Part shown: piece after piece, positions 51,263-60,242 of the stretch
Position numbering within the stretch: the stretch's first letter is position 1
Layout: the number at the start of each line of letters is the position of its first letter
Source: Nonomuraea roseoviolacea subsp. carminata
GTDB lineage: Bacteria; Actinomycetota; Actinomycetes; Streptosporangiales; Streptosporangiaceae
Assembly: GCF_024172185.1 (NCBI RefSeq)
Contig: NZ_JAMZEC010000001.1
Coordinates: 5,662,001-5,726,000, forward strand
DNA: 64,000 nucleotides
Direction: 5' to 3'
Position numbers and translations under genes: made by a program
Notes under the pieces: model-generated
Database searches by the model: none
What the model was told of the DNA's origin: nothing
Seen by the model: the letters and a program-made list of their open reading frames with translations, nothing else

Positions 51263-51442
51263 CGACGGCGCTCGACCGCGGGACCACCGCCCACGCGGCA
51301 GGCGCGGCGAACGCCGTCCAGGACGGGCATGATGGCCGGTGGCCAGGCGCGCGCCTCAGGGCGCCTCCGCCGGCTGGTCGACACCGAAGTTCCCCGCTCC
51401 CCTCGTCCGAGGTCGGGACGAGGGGAGTCGGCGTACCCGGGT

Positions 51443-51667
51443 TCAGCCGTCGCGGGACAGCCAGAGGCCGATGGCGGTGACGCGTGAGTCCACGCCGAGC
51501 TTGGCGTAGATGCGGTTGACGTGGTTCTTGACCGTCTTCTCGCTGAGGAAGAGACGCCGCGCGATCTGGCCGTTGGAGTGACCCGTGGCGATGAGGTCCA
51601 TGACCTCGGCCTCGCGCTTGCTCAGGGACGTGAACACGCTTTCGAACGCTGCGTCGTCGACTCTCAT
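51443..51667 (-). CDS. Small LuxR/GerE-type DNA-binding protein
   Basis: This 74-residue protein consists almost only of the GerE helix-turn-helix: LSKREAEVMDLIATGHSNG, QIARRLFLSEKTVKNHVNRI and YAKLGVDSRVTAI. It has no receiver or sensor domain. Stand-alone regulators of this size are common in actinomycetes. GGAGG lies upstream of ATG 51667. It is separated from the tRNA-His gene by that gene's terminator. Target genes are unknown. Confidence 0.87.
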   Translation of the reverse strand: MRVDDAAFESVFTSLSKREAEVMDLIATGHSNGQIARRLFLSEKTVKNHVNRIYAKLGVDSRVTAIGLWLSRDG

Positions 51668-51779
51668 CCGGCCTCCGGGGGCGCGCAGACGGTCAGAATC
51701 GCCGATGCCCCCGTGCTTCCGGCGTTAGCGGTAGACAGTGAGCATAACTCGCATTGTCATGTTTTGGGGACGATAGGGG

Positions 51780-51815
51780 AAAAACGGCAACGGCCGGTCC
51801 CTGGGGACCGGCCGT
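51780..51815 (-). terminator. Intrinsic terminator of tRNA-His
   Basis: An 11-bp perfect stem (51790-51800 with 51805-51815) with a 4-nt loop is followed on the minus strand by TTTTT (51780-51784). It is placed 9 nt after the tRNA 3' end. This is a classic Rho-independent terminator. Confidence 0.85.
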
Positions 51816-51823
51816 GCGCTCGG

Positions 51824-51897
51824 GGTGAGTGAAGGGACTTGAACCCTCGACATCCAGGACCACAACCTGGCGCTCTGCCAACTGAGCTACACCCACC
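51824..51897 (-). tRNA. tRNA-His (anticodon GTG)
   Basis: The minus strand folds into a cloverleaf with acceptor stem GTGGGTG/CACTCAC (one G-U), D-arm with GCTCAGTTGGCAGAGC, anticodon loop TTGTGGT and a T-loop GTTCAAG. The extra 5' G (G-1) opposite C73, unique to tRNA-His, is present at 51897. CCA is not encoded. Confidence 0.95.
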
Positions 51898-51926
51898 ATG
51901 GCCGCCCCGTGAGGCGGCACAGGAAA

Positions 51927-51932
51927 ATTGTA
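51927..51932 (-). promoter_or_regulatory. Possible -10 box of the tRNA-His promoter
   Basis: TACAAT (minus strand) lies 30 nt before the tRNA 5' end. No good -35 is visible. A GCCGCC/GGCGGC hairpin (51901-51918) lies in the expected leader. Confidence 0.4.
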
Positions 51933-52054
51933 GCGGTGTTCGGGAGTCTTTTCGCCATCGGCGACGCACCGACACGTGTTCACCGGCTCACACGCGATCC
52001 CCGGCGCGCCAGGACAGGTCTGACGCGCGCGGGTCCCGGCCGAGCCGGAGGGGA

Positions 52055-52648
52055 TCAGCCGCTGACGCGCTCCGCCAGCGTGCGGGCCGTCGCCGAGTCG
52101 GGCCCCGGCTGGGCCACGAACACCGACGCGCGGTAGTAGCGCAACTCCCTGATGCTCTCCGTGATGTCGGCCAGCGCCCGGTGCCCGCCCTGCTTCTCCG
52201 GCGCCGCGAAGTACACCCGGGGGTACCAGCGTCGCACCAGCTCCTTGATGGACGACACGTCGACCATCCGGTAGTGCAGGTAGGAGTCGACCGCGGGCAT
52301 GTCACGCGAGATGAACGTGCGGTCCGTGCCGATGGAGTTGCCGCACAGCGGCGCCTTCTTCGGCTCGGGGACGTGGCGGCGGATGTAGTCGAGGACGAGC
52401 GACTCGGCCTCGGCCAGCGTCACCCCGCCCGCGAGCTCGGGCAGCAGCCCGGAGGCGGTGTGCATCTCGCGGACCACCTGCGACATCTGCTCCAGCGACT
52501 CGGGCGGCGGCTTGATGACCACGTCGACGCCCTCGTCGAGCTGGTTGAGCTCGCTGTCGGTGATGACGCACGCCACCTCGACGAGCGCGTCGCGGCCAAG
52601 GTCCAGCCCGGTCATCTCACAGTCGATCCAGACCAGCACGTCACTCAT
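52055..52648 (-). CDS. orn: Oligoribonuclease
   Basis: This 197-residue 3'-5' exoribonuclease of the DEDDh family degrades 2-5 nt RNA fragments and pGpG. The acidic residues are in WIDCEMTGLD (first D and E) and in NSIGTDRTFISRDMP, with the final HRALADI for His and Asp. Length is typical (about 180-200). ATG 52648 has GGAGAAC upstream. The gene is essential or near-essential in many bacteria, and it sits next to a tRNA, as in other actinomycetes. Confidence 0.96.
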   Translation of the reverse strand: MSDVLVWIDCEMTGLDLGRDALVEVACVITDSELNQLDEGVDVVIKPPPESLEQMSQVVREMHTASGLLPELAGGVTLAEAESLVLDYIRRHVPEPKKAPLCGNSIGTDRTFISRDMPAVDSYLHYRMVDVSSIKELVRRWYPRVYFAAPEKQGGHRALADITESIRELRYYRASVFVAQPGPDSATARTLAERVSG

Positions 52649-52717
52649 TCGTTCTCCTCGCCCAAGCGGCTCGGAGCGCCCGCCCGCTTGCTCTCAGGAC
52701 CAGCCTAGTGCCAAGCG

Positions 52718-54058
52718 TCAGGCAGGCTTGAGTGAGCTCAGAACCTTGCCGACCACGTCCGTGCCGAGATTGTCGGGAACCGACACGTAAAAGATGGCCG
52801 GACGCTCGCCCTCACCGCGGTCCATGAGCACGATCGCGCCGTTCTCCTTGTTCCACTTGTAGCCCTTCTGCTTCGAGATCTTGCTGAAGTCGTGCTGGAA
52901 CTGGAGCACCCAGGCGTCCTTGCCGCCGACCTTGATGGCCTTGTCCTGCAAGATCTTGGTCGTGTGCTGGATCTGGTAGTACTTCGCGAAGTCGATGAAC
53001 ACCGTCTTGACCGTCACCCCGAGCCCGCTCTTGCCCTCGTAGGGGTAGACCTCGTTCAGCGTGCCGGTGTAGATGTTGCCGATCCAGTCGTGGCCGTCCT
53101 CGTAATCCTGCTGCGCGACCTTCGTGACGCCGCTCGACCACCTCTGCTGGGCGGGGTCGGAGGTGGGGTCGGTGCCGTTGATGTCGGCGTAGCCGGGCAC
53201 CGTCCAGCCGTCGGGCACCGCGTACGAGAGGCCGGCCTGCGGATCTGAGACGCGGCCGTCCTGCGCCTGCGGCAGCTCGGTCGTGGCCGGTGTGGGCTGC
53301 GTGCTGGGCGGCTCCGACTCCGACGGCGACTCCGACTCGGTCGGCGTGGACGACGGCGGCAGGGCGACCGTCGGCTTGTCGCGGTTGATGACGAAGATGC
53401 CCGCGACCACGAGGAGCGCCACCACGACCAGCGCGGCCAGGCCACCGAAGATCCACGGCATGGGGTTGCGCTGCTTCGCCGGCGGGGGGTAGCCCGGGCC
53501 GGGCAGTTGCGCGCCGCCCCACTGGCCGGGCTGGCCCTGCGCGTAGGGGCCCGGCTCGCCGTACGGACCCTGGCCCCCGTACGTGGGGAGCACCTGGGTG
53601 GGCTGCGGCGAGCCGAAGGAGGGCTGACCGGGACCGCCGGGCTGACCGGGAGCGCCGGGCTGGCCGGGGGCCTGCGGCTGGCCGAGGCCGCTCTGCTGGG
53701 ACGCGCCGTACACCTGGGTCGGCCCGCTCTGCTGCCCGGGCCCGTACGCCTGTCCGGGCCCGCTGGGCTGTCCGGGGCCGTACGCCTGTCCGGGGTCGCC
53801 CTGTTGCCCGGGCCCGCCGGGCTGTTCCGGGCCGTACGGCTGGGCCGGTCCGCCGGGCTGGCCGTACTGGAGCGTCGGGTTGGCGGGGGTGGCCGACCAG
53901 TCGTGGCCGGGCTGCGACCCCGAGGGCGGCTGCTGCTGTGGCGCCGCCCCGGGCTCCTGCGGATGCGTGGCGTCGGTCCACTGGGCGCCGTCCCACCAAC
54001 GGAGTTGGGGCGATCCGTAGGGGTCCGGGTACCAGCCCGCGGGGGTCTGCGTGGTCAT
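52718..54058 (-). CDS. DUF2510 membrane protein with Pro/Gly/Gln-rich linker
   Basis: This 446-residue protein has an N-terminal DUF2510 domain (GWYPDPYGSPQLRWWDGAQW at 6-25). A low-complexity Gly-Pro-Gln stretch of about 150 residues follows, then a single TM (WIFGGLAALVVVALLVVAGI), a Ser/Thr/Pro linker and an extracytoplasmic domain of about 170 residues (YAVPDGWTVPGYADI, then VFIDFAKYYQIQ). DUF2510 proteins are widespread in actinomycetes and often act with signalling or secretion systems. The function is unknown. ATG 54058 starts the domain directly. Confidence 0.85.
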   Translation of the reverse strand: MTTQTPAGWYPDPYGSPQLRWWDGAQWTDATHPQEPGAAPQQQPPSGSQPGHDWSATPANPTLQYGQPGGPAQPYGPEQPGGPGQQGDPGQAYGPGQPSGPGQAYGPGQQSGPTQVYGASQQSGLGQPQAPGQPGAPGQPGGPGQPSFGSPQPTQVLPTYGGQGPYGEPGPYAQGQPGQWGGAQLPGPGYPPPAKQRNPMPWIFGGLAALVVVALLVVAGIFVINRDKPTVALPPSSTPTESESPSESEPPSTQPTPATTELPQAQDGRVSDPQAGLSYAVPDGWTVPGYADINGTDPTSDPAQQRWSSGVTKVAQQDYEDGHDWIGNIYTGTLNEVYPYEGKSGLGVTVKTVFIDFAKYYQIQHTTKILQDKAIKVGGKDAWVLQFQHDFSKISKQKGYKWNKENGAIVLMDRGEGERPAIFYVSVPDNLGTDVVGKVLSSLKPA

Positions 54059-54124
54059 GCTGGCCAGATTAGTAAGAACCGCATTGATATGCATTGTCGG
54101 CGGCCCTCCGGCGCGGGCCGCGCG

Positions 54125-55588
54125 TCAGCACTTGTACGTGAAGCTCGCCTTGTCGCTGCGCACCGGCCCCGGGGACAGGATCCGGAGCGTGGCCGTCGCC
54201 TTGACCGTGGACTTCCCCTTGAGCGTCCACCGCAGCGGCACCTGGTACGAGGTCCGGTCGGAGGTGGTGCGCAGGGTCTGCTTGACCACCTCCTTGTCGA
54301 GGTTCTTACGCCATTCGTACTGGATCTCACCCGCGCCGCCGTTCGTCACGATGGTGCCGGTGACCACGACGGCGCTGTCGCAGCCCTGCGTCTTCTTCGG
54401 GGCGGCGACGTCCACCGACGCGACGGCCAGGTCCGGCCCGCCGCCGCCCAGCCTCAGCCAGGCGAGGATCGCGCCCGCGATGATCACCGCGAACAGCGCG
54501 GCGGCCAGGACCGTGCGGCGGCGCCGGGCCCGCGAGGCGCGGACGGCGCGGGCGCCGTGGACGGTCGGCTCCTCCCTGCCCTCGCGCCAGATCCGCTCGG
54601 CGGGGGTCTCGGTGCGTTGCTGGTGGGTGTCCACGTCCACGCCGGGGCCGAACCGCATCGGCGCCGCCCCCTGGGCCGGCCCTCCGTGGGGCGCGGGGGA
54701 GCGGCCGGGCACGTGCAGGAGCGTGACGATGTCGCCCTCGTCCACGGGCTCCGGCGGGTACGGCAGGGCTCGCGGCGGGGCCTGGGCGAACGCCGAACGT
54801 CCGCGGGCCGCCTGCGCCAGCCGCTCACGGCTGATCGTCCCGCCCGGCAGCGCGCCCCGGCCCGCGAGCAGCGCGTCACGCGCGGCCGCCAGCCCGTGGG
54901 TGGTCGCCGTGGCCGCCGCGCGTTCGAAGAGCTGGGCCGCCGCCGGCGCGTCACGCGTCGAGGCCGCCAGCCCGCGCGCCAGCGCGGCCCACGACTCGGC
55001 GTCGCGCGCGGGGGGCGAGACCTGGCCGCGGATCGCGTCGCTGAGCCCGCGCTCCGACAGCAGGGCGCCGCCGTCGGCGGCGATGACCACGGTGCCCGGG
55101 TGCAGCGAGCCGTGCGTCACCCCGGAGGCGTGCAGCGCCAGCAAGGTCTGCGCCGTCTCCAGCAGCACCGACGCGGCGCCCCCCGGATCGACGGAGCCCG
55201 TCCCATACGGTGTCCACGCGGGGCCGCCCGGGGCCGCACCATGCGCCGCCGTCCCGCCGGTCGGGTCGGCGGACGCCGACCCCAGCAGGTCGGCCAGCGT
55301 GGGGCTGACCGCCTGCGCGGTGAGCAGCCACACCTGCTCGCCGGCGGCCACCACGTCGGCCACCGGGATCAGGCCGCCCAGCCCGCCCAGCACCAGCCGC
55401 TGGTCGGTCATGACCGCGGCCACGACCCGGTCGCGAACCCCGGGCAGCCCGACCACCCTCGGGTCGAAGAGCAGCGCCCCCGCCCGGCGGCCGTCCGGTG
55501 AGATCGCGTCGATCCAGTTGCCGACCTCGGTGATCCAGGTGTGTTCGGTGAGCCGGAAGCCGGCGATGCCGTCCCTGGCGTTCTCCAT
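54125..55588 (-). CDS. Pseudokinase-like membrane protein with C-terminal Ig-like domain
   Basis: This 487-residue protein has a central region that resembles the C-lobe of a Ser/Thr kinase: LLALHASGVTHGSLHPGTVV, where the HRD is HGS, followed by DGGALLSERGLSDA in place of DFG. There is no P-loop or catalytic Asp, so it should not phosphorylate. A TM near residue 365 and an extracytoplasmic domain follow (VDVAAPKKTQGCDSAVVV), ending FTYKC. That domain is like the repeated C-terminal domains of the kinase at 57595. It is 20 bp downstream of the kinase at 55609. ATG 55588 has a G-rich ribosome site. Confidence 0.8.
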   Translation of the reverse strand: MENARDGIAGFRLTEHTWITEVGNWIDAISPDGRRAGALLFDPRVVGLPGVRDRVVAAVMTDQRLVLGGLGGLIPVADVVAAGEQVWLLTAQAVSPTLADLLGSASADPTGGTAAHGAAPGGPAWTPYGTGSVDPGGAASVLLETAQTLLALHASGVTHGSLHPGTVVIAADGGALLSERGLSDAIRGQVSPPARDAESWAALARGLAASTRDAPAAAQLFERAAATATTHGLAAARDALLAGRGALPGGTISRERLAQAARGRSAFAQAPPRALPYPPEPVDEGDIVTLLHVPGRSPAPHGGPAQGAAPMRFGPGVDVDTHQQRTETPAERIWREGREEPTVHGARAVRASRARRRRTVLAAALFAVIIAGAILAWLRLGGGGPDLAVASVDVAAPKKTQGCDSAVVVTGTIVTNGGAGEIQYEWRKNLDKEVVKQTLRTTSDRTSYQVPLRWTLKGKSTVKATATLRILSPGPVRSDKASFTYKC

Positions 55589-55608
55589 CCCCGTTGCCCC
55601 CCGACCCG

Positions 55609-57315
55609 TCAGCGCTTCCTCCGGTGCCGCCCCGTCATGCGGCGCCGCACCGCAAGTGTGACCGGAACGGCCCCCCACGTCACCAGCCCGGCCGCGAGCA
55701 GCGCCCCCGTCGCGCCGTCCCGCTCCTGCGGAAGCGCGAGCGGCGTCTCGCCGTCGCCTGCGGTCGGCTCACCCCGGGTGGGCCCGCCGATCGTGGGCTC
55801 GCCCTCGCCGTCGCCGCCCCCACCGCTGGGGGAGGGCTCGATCGTCGGGGACGGCGGTGTGCGGGTCGGTACGGAGACGGTCGGCTGCGGGCTCGTGGCC
55901 GGGGGCGAGGACGGCCGCGGCGCGGTCGTGACGCCGTCCTGATCGTCGGCGGTGGCGAGCACCTGCGGCTCGTCCGAGGCGGTCGGGGTGGGCGTCCTGG
56001 TCGGCCGCGTCCGCGTCGGGGTGGGCGTCGCCTTCGGCGTGCGGCGCGGGCTCGGGGTGGGCGTCAGGGTCCTCGTCCGGGCCGGGGCGGCGGTCGCCGT
56101 CGGCTCGGTGGTCGGCGTCTCCTCGGCCGTGGGCGTCGGGTCCTTCGTGGGTTCCTCCGTCGGCTCCTCGGACGGCTCGTCCGTCGGCTCGTCGGAGGGC
56201 TCGTCGAGGCCCGGGTCCCCCGCGGCGGGGGAGGCCGTGGTGGGCGTCACCGTCGTGATCTGCGCCCGCAGGGTCGTGTCGCCGTCGAACGCGTTGACCG
56301 CCACCAGGGCCACGCCGACCAGCACGCCGACGCACGCCGTACCGATGACGATCTTCGACGACAGCTTGGCCAGCAGCCGCGACGGCTCGGGGAAGCGGGT
56401 CTCGGCCAGCGAGGTCTGCGCCTCCGCCGGGGTCTCCGGCGGGTTCGGGAACAGCGCCAGCAGCAGCGCCGCCAGGCTCGACAGGCGGCGGCGCCCGCGC
56501 TCCTCCCAGCCGGCCCCGTACGCCTCGGCCGCCACGGCCTCCAGCTCCGTCAGGAACGCCTCGGCGGACGGCGGCCGCTCGGTGGCCTCCTTGGCCAGGC
56601 CCCGCCGGACCAGCTCCTGCAGCGGCGCGGGAACCTCCTCGATCGGCGGCTGGGCGCTCTGGTGCTGCCGGGCGAGCGCGGCCATGTTGGTGGCGCGGAA
56701 CGGCCGGGTGCCGGTCAGGCACTCGAAGAAGACGACGGTGGCGGCGTACACGTCGGTGGACGGCGCGGCCGGCGCGCCCGACCACTGCTCGGGCGCCATG
56801 TACGGCGGGGTGCCGGCGGCGCCGGCCGCGTCGCCGGCCCGCGCCGCGATGCCGAAGTCGACGAGCTTGCTCGCGCCGTCGCCCTGGACCATGACGTTCT
56901 CGGGCTTGAAGTCGCGGTGGACCACGCCGATGGCGTGCGCGGCGGCCAGGCCCTTCAGCGAGCCCTTGAGCACGGTCAGCGCGGCCTCGGGGCCGGTCGG
57001 GCCCTCGGAGGTGAGGAGCCGGCGCAGGGACACGCCGTTGACCAGCTCCATGACGATCGCCGCGCCGGCGCCGGTCTCGACGTAGTCGATCAGGCGGGCG
57101 TTGTACGGGCTGCGCAGCGTCCCGAGCAGCCGGGCCTCGTGCCGGAAGCGCGCGACGAACCCGACGTCGGACCTGAGCTCGTCGGAGAGGTACTTCACGG
57201 CGACCTCGGCGCCGTCGTGGTCACGCCGCGCCAGCATCACCCGGCCGGCGGCTCCGCTGCCCAGCTCTCGTACGGTGCGGTACCCGGGGACCTCCCACAG
57301 CGCACCACCGTTCAT
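55609..57315 (-). CDS. Serine/threonine protein kinase, membrane-anchored
   Basis: This 568-residue Hanks-type kinase has the glycine loop LGSGAAGRVML, VAVKYL (Lys), VHRDFKPENVM (catalytic Asp), VDFGIA and TPPYMAPEQ (activation segment). A TM lies near residue 330 and a long Thr/Pro/Glu-rich extracytoplasmic tail ends in a second TM-like segment and a basic end. There are no PASTA domains. ATG 57315 is preceded by GAGGAGACC. It lies between another kinase and the pseudokinase-like gene, all in one direction. It would phosphorylate intracellular proteins in response to an unknown signal. Confidence 0.93.
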   Translation of the reverse strand: MNGGALWEVPGYRTVRELGSGAAGRVMLARRDHDGAEVAVKYLSDELRSDVGFVARFRHEARLLGTLRSPYNARLIDYVETGAGAAIVMELVNGVSLRRLLTSEGPTGPEAALTVLKGSLKGLAAAHAIGVVHRDFKPENVMVQGDGASKLVDFGIAARAGDAAGAAGTPPYMAPEQWSGAPAAPSTDVYAATVVFFECLTGTRPFRATNMAALARQHQSAQPPIEEVPAPLQELVRRGLAKEATERPPSAEAFLTELEAVAAEAYGAGWEERGRRRLSSLAALLLALFPNPPETPAEAQTSLAETRFPEPSRLLAKLSSKIVIGTACVGVLVGVALVAVNAFDGDTTLRAQITTVTPTTASPAAGDPGLDEPSDEPTDEPSEEPTEEPTKDPTPTAEETPTTEPTATAAPARTRTLTPTPSPRRTPKATPTPTRTRPTRTPTPTASDEPQVLATADDQDGVTTAPRPSSPPATSPQPTVSVPTRTPPSPTIEPSPSGGGGDGEGEPTIGGPTRGEPTAGDGETPLALPQERDGATGALLAAGLVTWGAVPVTLAVRRRMTGRHRRKR

Positions 57316-57594
57316 AACGGTCTCCTCTGCACACTTCGGGGCCCCCACCCTGAACAAACGCACCGTAGCTTAACCAGCGGCAAACGCTTTCTGGGCCTGG
57401 TTATCCCGATAAGTCGGAAATCGCAATCTTGCCCTGCGCGCACCCGGCACTGTTCGCCGACCGTCCGGCCCGTCCACACCGCTCCTTCGCGCCTTCCCGC
57501 TCCCGCCCGCCGGGCGCCGCGGCCCCGCCGAGCGCGGCGTCGGCGACCGGCCGTGCCCGGGAGGGGCGACCGGCCGGGTGCGGGAGGCAGGTGA

Positions 57595-60156
57595 TCAGCC
57601 CGGCTCGCCCGGGGCGGGCTGGTCGCCGCTGGGCTCCTCCCGGGGCGACGGCGTCGCGGACGGGGTGGACCTGGGCGGCGGGTCGGCGGACGGCTCATCG
57701 CTCGGCTCCTCCGGCTCGCACGCCGGCGTGACGCCGCTCGCCTGGTCGCCGCCCCCGGCCCCGCGCGGCTGGGTCGTCGCCCGTACGACCCAGCGGGCCC
57801 CGCACGGCACCTCGCCGAACGCGTGGCTCAGCGTACGGGTGTACGCCGTGTCGCCCGACAGCGTGACCTGCTCGGTGTGCTGCCTCCCCCCGGCCGAGAA
57901 CGTGACCGACAGCCGCACCGGGCGGTCGTTCAGGGTCGAGACCGTGATCACGGCCACGGCGCCGCCCCGGCCGTCCACGGCGGCCCGCGCGATCGACACC
58001 CGGCGGACACCCGCCGGGCAGGTCACCCGGGTCCGCGCGCTCGCCTGCTCGTCGCCCGCCGTCACCGCCACGGACACCGTCGCGTCGCACGGCCGCGTCC
58101 TGAAGCCCTGGTCGAACGAGCGGGCGTAGGAGGTGCGCCCGGTGAGCGTGGCGGTCCTCGTGCCGACGGTCTCGCCGTTCAGCGCGAATCTGACCCGCAC
58201 GGGCACGTCACCCGTGCCGCTCGCCGTCACCCGCACCCGCGCGGTGGCCTCGTCGCCCGGCGAGGGCGCCATGTCCAGCGACACCCGCAGCCCCGTCACG
58301 GTCGTGGGGCACGGCGGCACGCTGAGGGTGGCCGTCCTGGGGCCTCCTGGGGCGGCGGGCGTGGTGGCGACGGTCAGCGTGACGGTTCTGCCGCAGGGGC
58401 GCTCGGCCAGCGTGTGGCTGAGGGCGCGGGTGTACGACAGGGCCCCGCCGAGCCGGAGCCGTTCCGTGTGGACGGGGTCGCCCGCGACCGCCCAGGTGGC
58501 GGTGAGGCCGATGGGCGCCGTGCCGCCCGCGCGGACCGTGACCGTGGCGCCGGCGGTGGCGTCCTCACTCACCGTGAGGTCGCCGAGGGCCAGCGCCGCC
58601 ACCGTGACCGGCGGCACCGGCGTGGGCGTCAGCGTGACCGGCGGCCGGGTGGTGGGCGGGAAGGGCGTCGGTGTGATCGTCACCGGCGGCCGGGTGGTGG
58701 GCGGGAAGGGCGTGGGCGTGATCGTCACCGGCGGCCGGGTGGTCGGTGGGAACGGCGTCGGTGTGATCGTCACAGGGGGTCGCGTGGTGGGCGGGAAGGG
58801 CGTCGGTGTGATCGTCACCGGGGGCCGCGTCGTGGGCGGCTGCGTGATCGGCGGCTGGGTGGTGGGCGGCGGCGTCGCCCGCTGCGTGGTGCGGGTGGGC
58901 CGCGGCGTCGGTGTCCGGCCGCGGGTGGGCGGCGTCGTGGGGGTGTCGCCGGTCGGCGGGACGATCGCGGGCCTGGTCGCGCTCGGCGGGGGCGGCGGGC
59001 TCGGGGTCGCGCTCTCCGTGGCGCCCACCGGCGTGGCGGGCGGCGAGACCAGCTCGGCCGGCCCCGGGGAGTCCGACGGCGCGGCGGCGGCCACGTCGAA
59101 GGGCTTGGGCAGCCGGTCCCGGCTCGCCAGCACGAACACCGCCGAGACCGCCACCACGACCGCCAGGCCGGCGCCCGCGGCCATCCGCACCGCGTTGTGC
59201 CGCGCGGCCCGCGCCACGGTGCGGCCCAGTCCGTGCCCGTTCCGGAACACGGTCCGCGCCAGGGACGTGCCCGCCTGCGCGGGCGGCGTCTCCGGCACGG
59301 GCAGCAGCAGCGCGAGGAGCGCGACCAGCCCGGCCAGGCGCCGCCTGCCGCGCTCCTCCCAGTCCTCGCCGTACGCGGCCCGCGCGGTCTCCTCCAGCTC
59401 CGCCACGAACGTCTCGGCGCTGCGCGGCCGGTCGGCGGGGTCCTTGGCCAGGCCGCGCATGATCAGCTCGCGCACCGGCTCGGGCGCGTCCTGGACCGGG
59501 ATGGGCGCGTACACGTGCTGGTAGCCCAGCACGCTCGGCTCGGTCGAGCGGTAGGGCCGGTGGCCGGTCAGGCACTCGAAGAAGACGGCCGTGGCCGCGT
59601 ACACGTCGGTCGCGGGCGAGGCGGGGGCGCCGGCCCACAGCTCCGGCGCCATGTACGGGGGCGTCCCCTCGGGACGCGAGGCGGAGCCCTCCCGTACGGC
59701 GATGCCGAAGTCGACGAGCTTGCTCACCCCGTCGTCGCGGACGATGACGTTCTCCGGCTTGTAGTCCTTGTGGACCAGCCGCAGCCGGTGCGCCCGCGCG
59801 AGGCCGAGCAGCGACCCCTTCAGCACGGTCAGCGCCGCCTCCGGCCCCGTCGTGCCGTTCTCGCGCAGCAGCGCCCGCAGCGACACGCCGTTGACCAGCT
59901 CCATCACGATGGCGGCGCCGTCATGGTCCTGCACGTACTCCCACATCGTGGCGATGTGCGGATCGCGCAGGGTGACGAGCAGGCGCGCCTCCGACTGGAA
60001 GCGCGCGAGGGACTCGGGGTCGCGCCGTAACTCCTCGGAGAGGTACTTGATGGCGACCTTGACGCCCGTCTCGTCGTGGACGGCCAGCACGACTCTGCCG
60101 CTGCCGCCCGACCCGAGCTGCTTGACCTGCGTGTAACCGGGAGCGCTCCACTCCAT
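57595..60156 (-). CDS. Serine/threonine protein kinase with 15-residue repeats and three extracellular Ig-like domains
   Basis: This 853-residue kinase has LGSGGSGRVVL, VAIKYL, VHKDYKPENVI (HRD is HKD), VDFGIA and MAPELW in the cytoplasmic part. A TM lies near 315-335. A Ser/Pro linker then leads into five 15-residue units like TTRPPVTITPTPFPP. Three related domains of about 90 residues follow, each with a central S/DTSYxR-type strand and a late Cys pair. The tail is rich in Pro, Ser and Glu. The domains resemble the single one in the pseudokinase-like protein, which suggests a shared extracellular ligand or surface. ATG 60156 is used. Confidence 0.92.
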   Translation of the reverse strand: MEWSAPGYTQVKQLGSGGSGRVVLAVHDETGVKVAIKYLSEELRRDPESLARFQSEARLLVTLRDPHIATMWEYVQDHDGAAIVMELVNGVSLRALLRENGTTGPEAALTVLKGSLLGLARAHRLRLVHKDYKPENVIVRDDGVSKLVDFGIAVREGSASRPEGTPPYMAPELWAGAPASPATDVYAATAVFFECLTGHRPYRSTEPSVLGYQHVYAPIPVQDAPEPVRELIMRGLAKDPADRPRSAETFVAELEETARAAYGEDWEERGRRRLAGLVALLALLLPVPETPPAQAGTSLARTVFRNGHGLGRTVARAARHNAVRMAAGAGLAVVVAVSAVFVLASRDRLPKPFDVAAAAPSDSPGPAELVSPPATPVGATESATPSPPPPPSATRPAIVPPTGDTPTTPPTRGRTPTPRPTRTTQRATPPPTTQPPITQPPTTRPPVTITPTPFPPTTRPPVTITPTPFPPTTRPPVTITPTPFPPTTRPPVTITPTPFPPTTRPPVTLTPTPVPPVTVAALALGDLTVSEDATAGATVTVRAGGTAPIGLTATWAVAGDPVHTERLRLGGALSYTRALSHTLAERPCGRTVTLTVATTPAAPGGPRTATLSVPPCPTTVTGLRVSLDMAPSPGDEATARVRVTASGTGDVPVRVRFALNGETVGTRTATLTGRTSYARSFDQGFRTRPCDATVSVAVTAGDEQASARTRVTCPAGVRRVSIARAAVDGRGGAVAVITVSTLNDRPVRLSVTFSAGGRQHTEQVTLSGDTAYTRTLSHAFGEVPCGARWVVRATTQPRGAGGGDQASGVTPACEPEEPSDEPSADPPPRSTPSATPSPREEPSGDQPAPGEPG
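58635..58849 (-). repeat. Coding minisatellite, 45-bp unit
   Basis: About 4.8 copies of a 45-bp unit encode the Thr/Pro-rich repeat TTRPPVTITPTPFPP in the extracellular linker of the kinase. Units start at 58635, 58680, 58725, 58770 and 58815 and differ by a few bases each. Confidence 0.9.
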
Positions 60157-60242
60157 TTTGCCTCTCCCATCAGGAGCCGGCCCACCTGATGAGACGCGTG
60201 ATCTAGGAGGATGGTTTGCCAGGTGGTTCCTGATTCATGGAA

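Noticed and set aside
51757..51983. Small ORFs over the tRNA-His region
   Set aside because: They are readings through a tRNA and its terminator.
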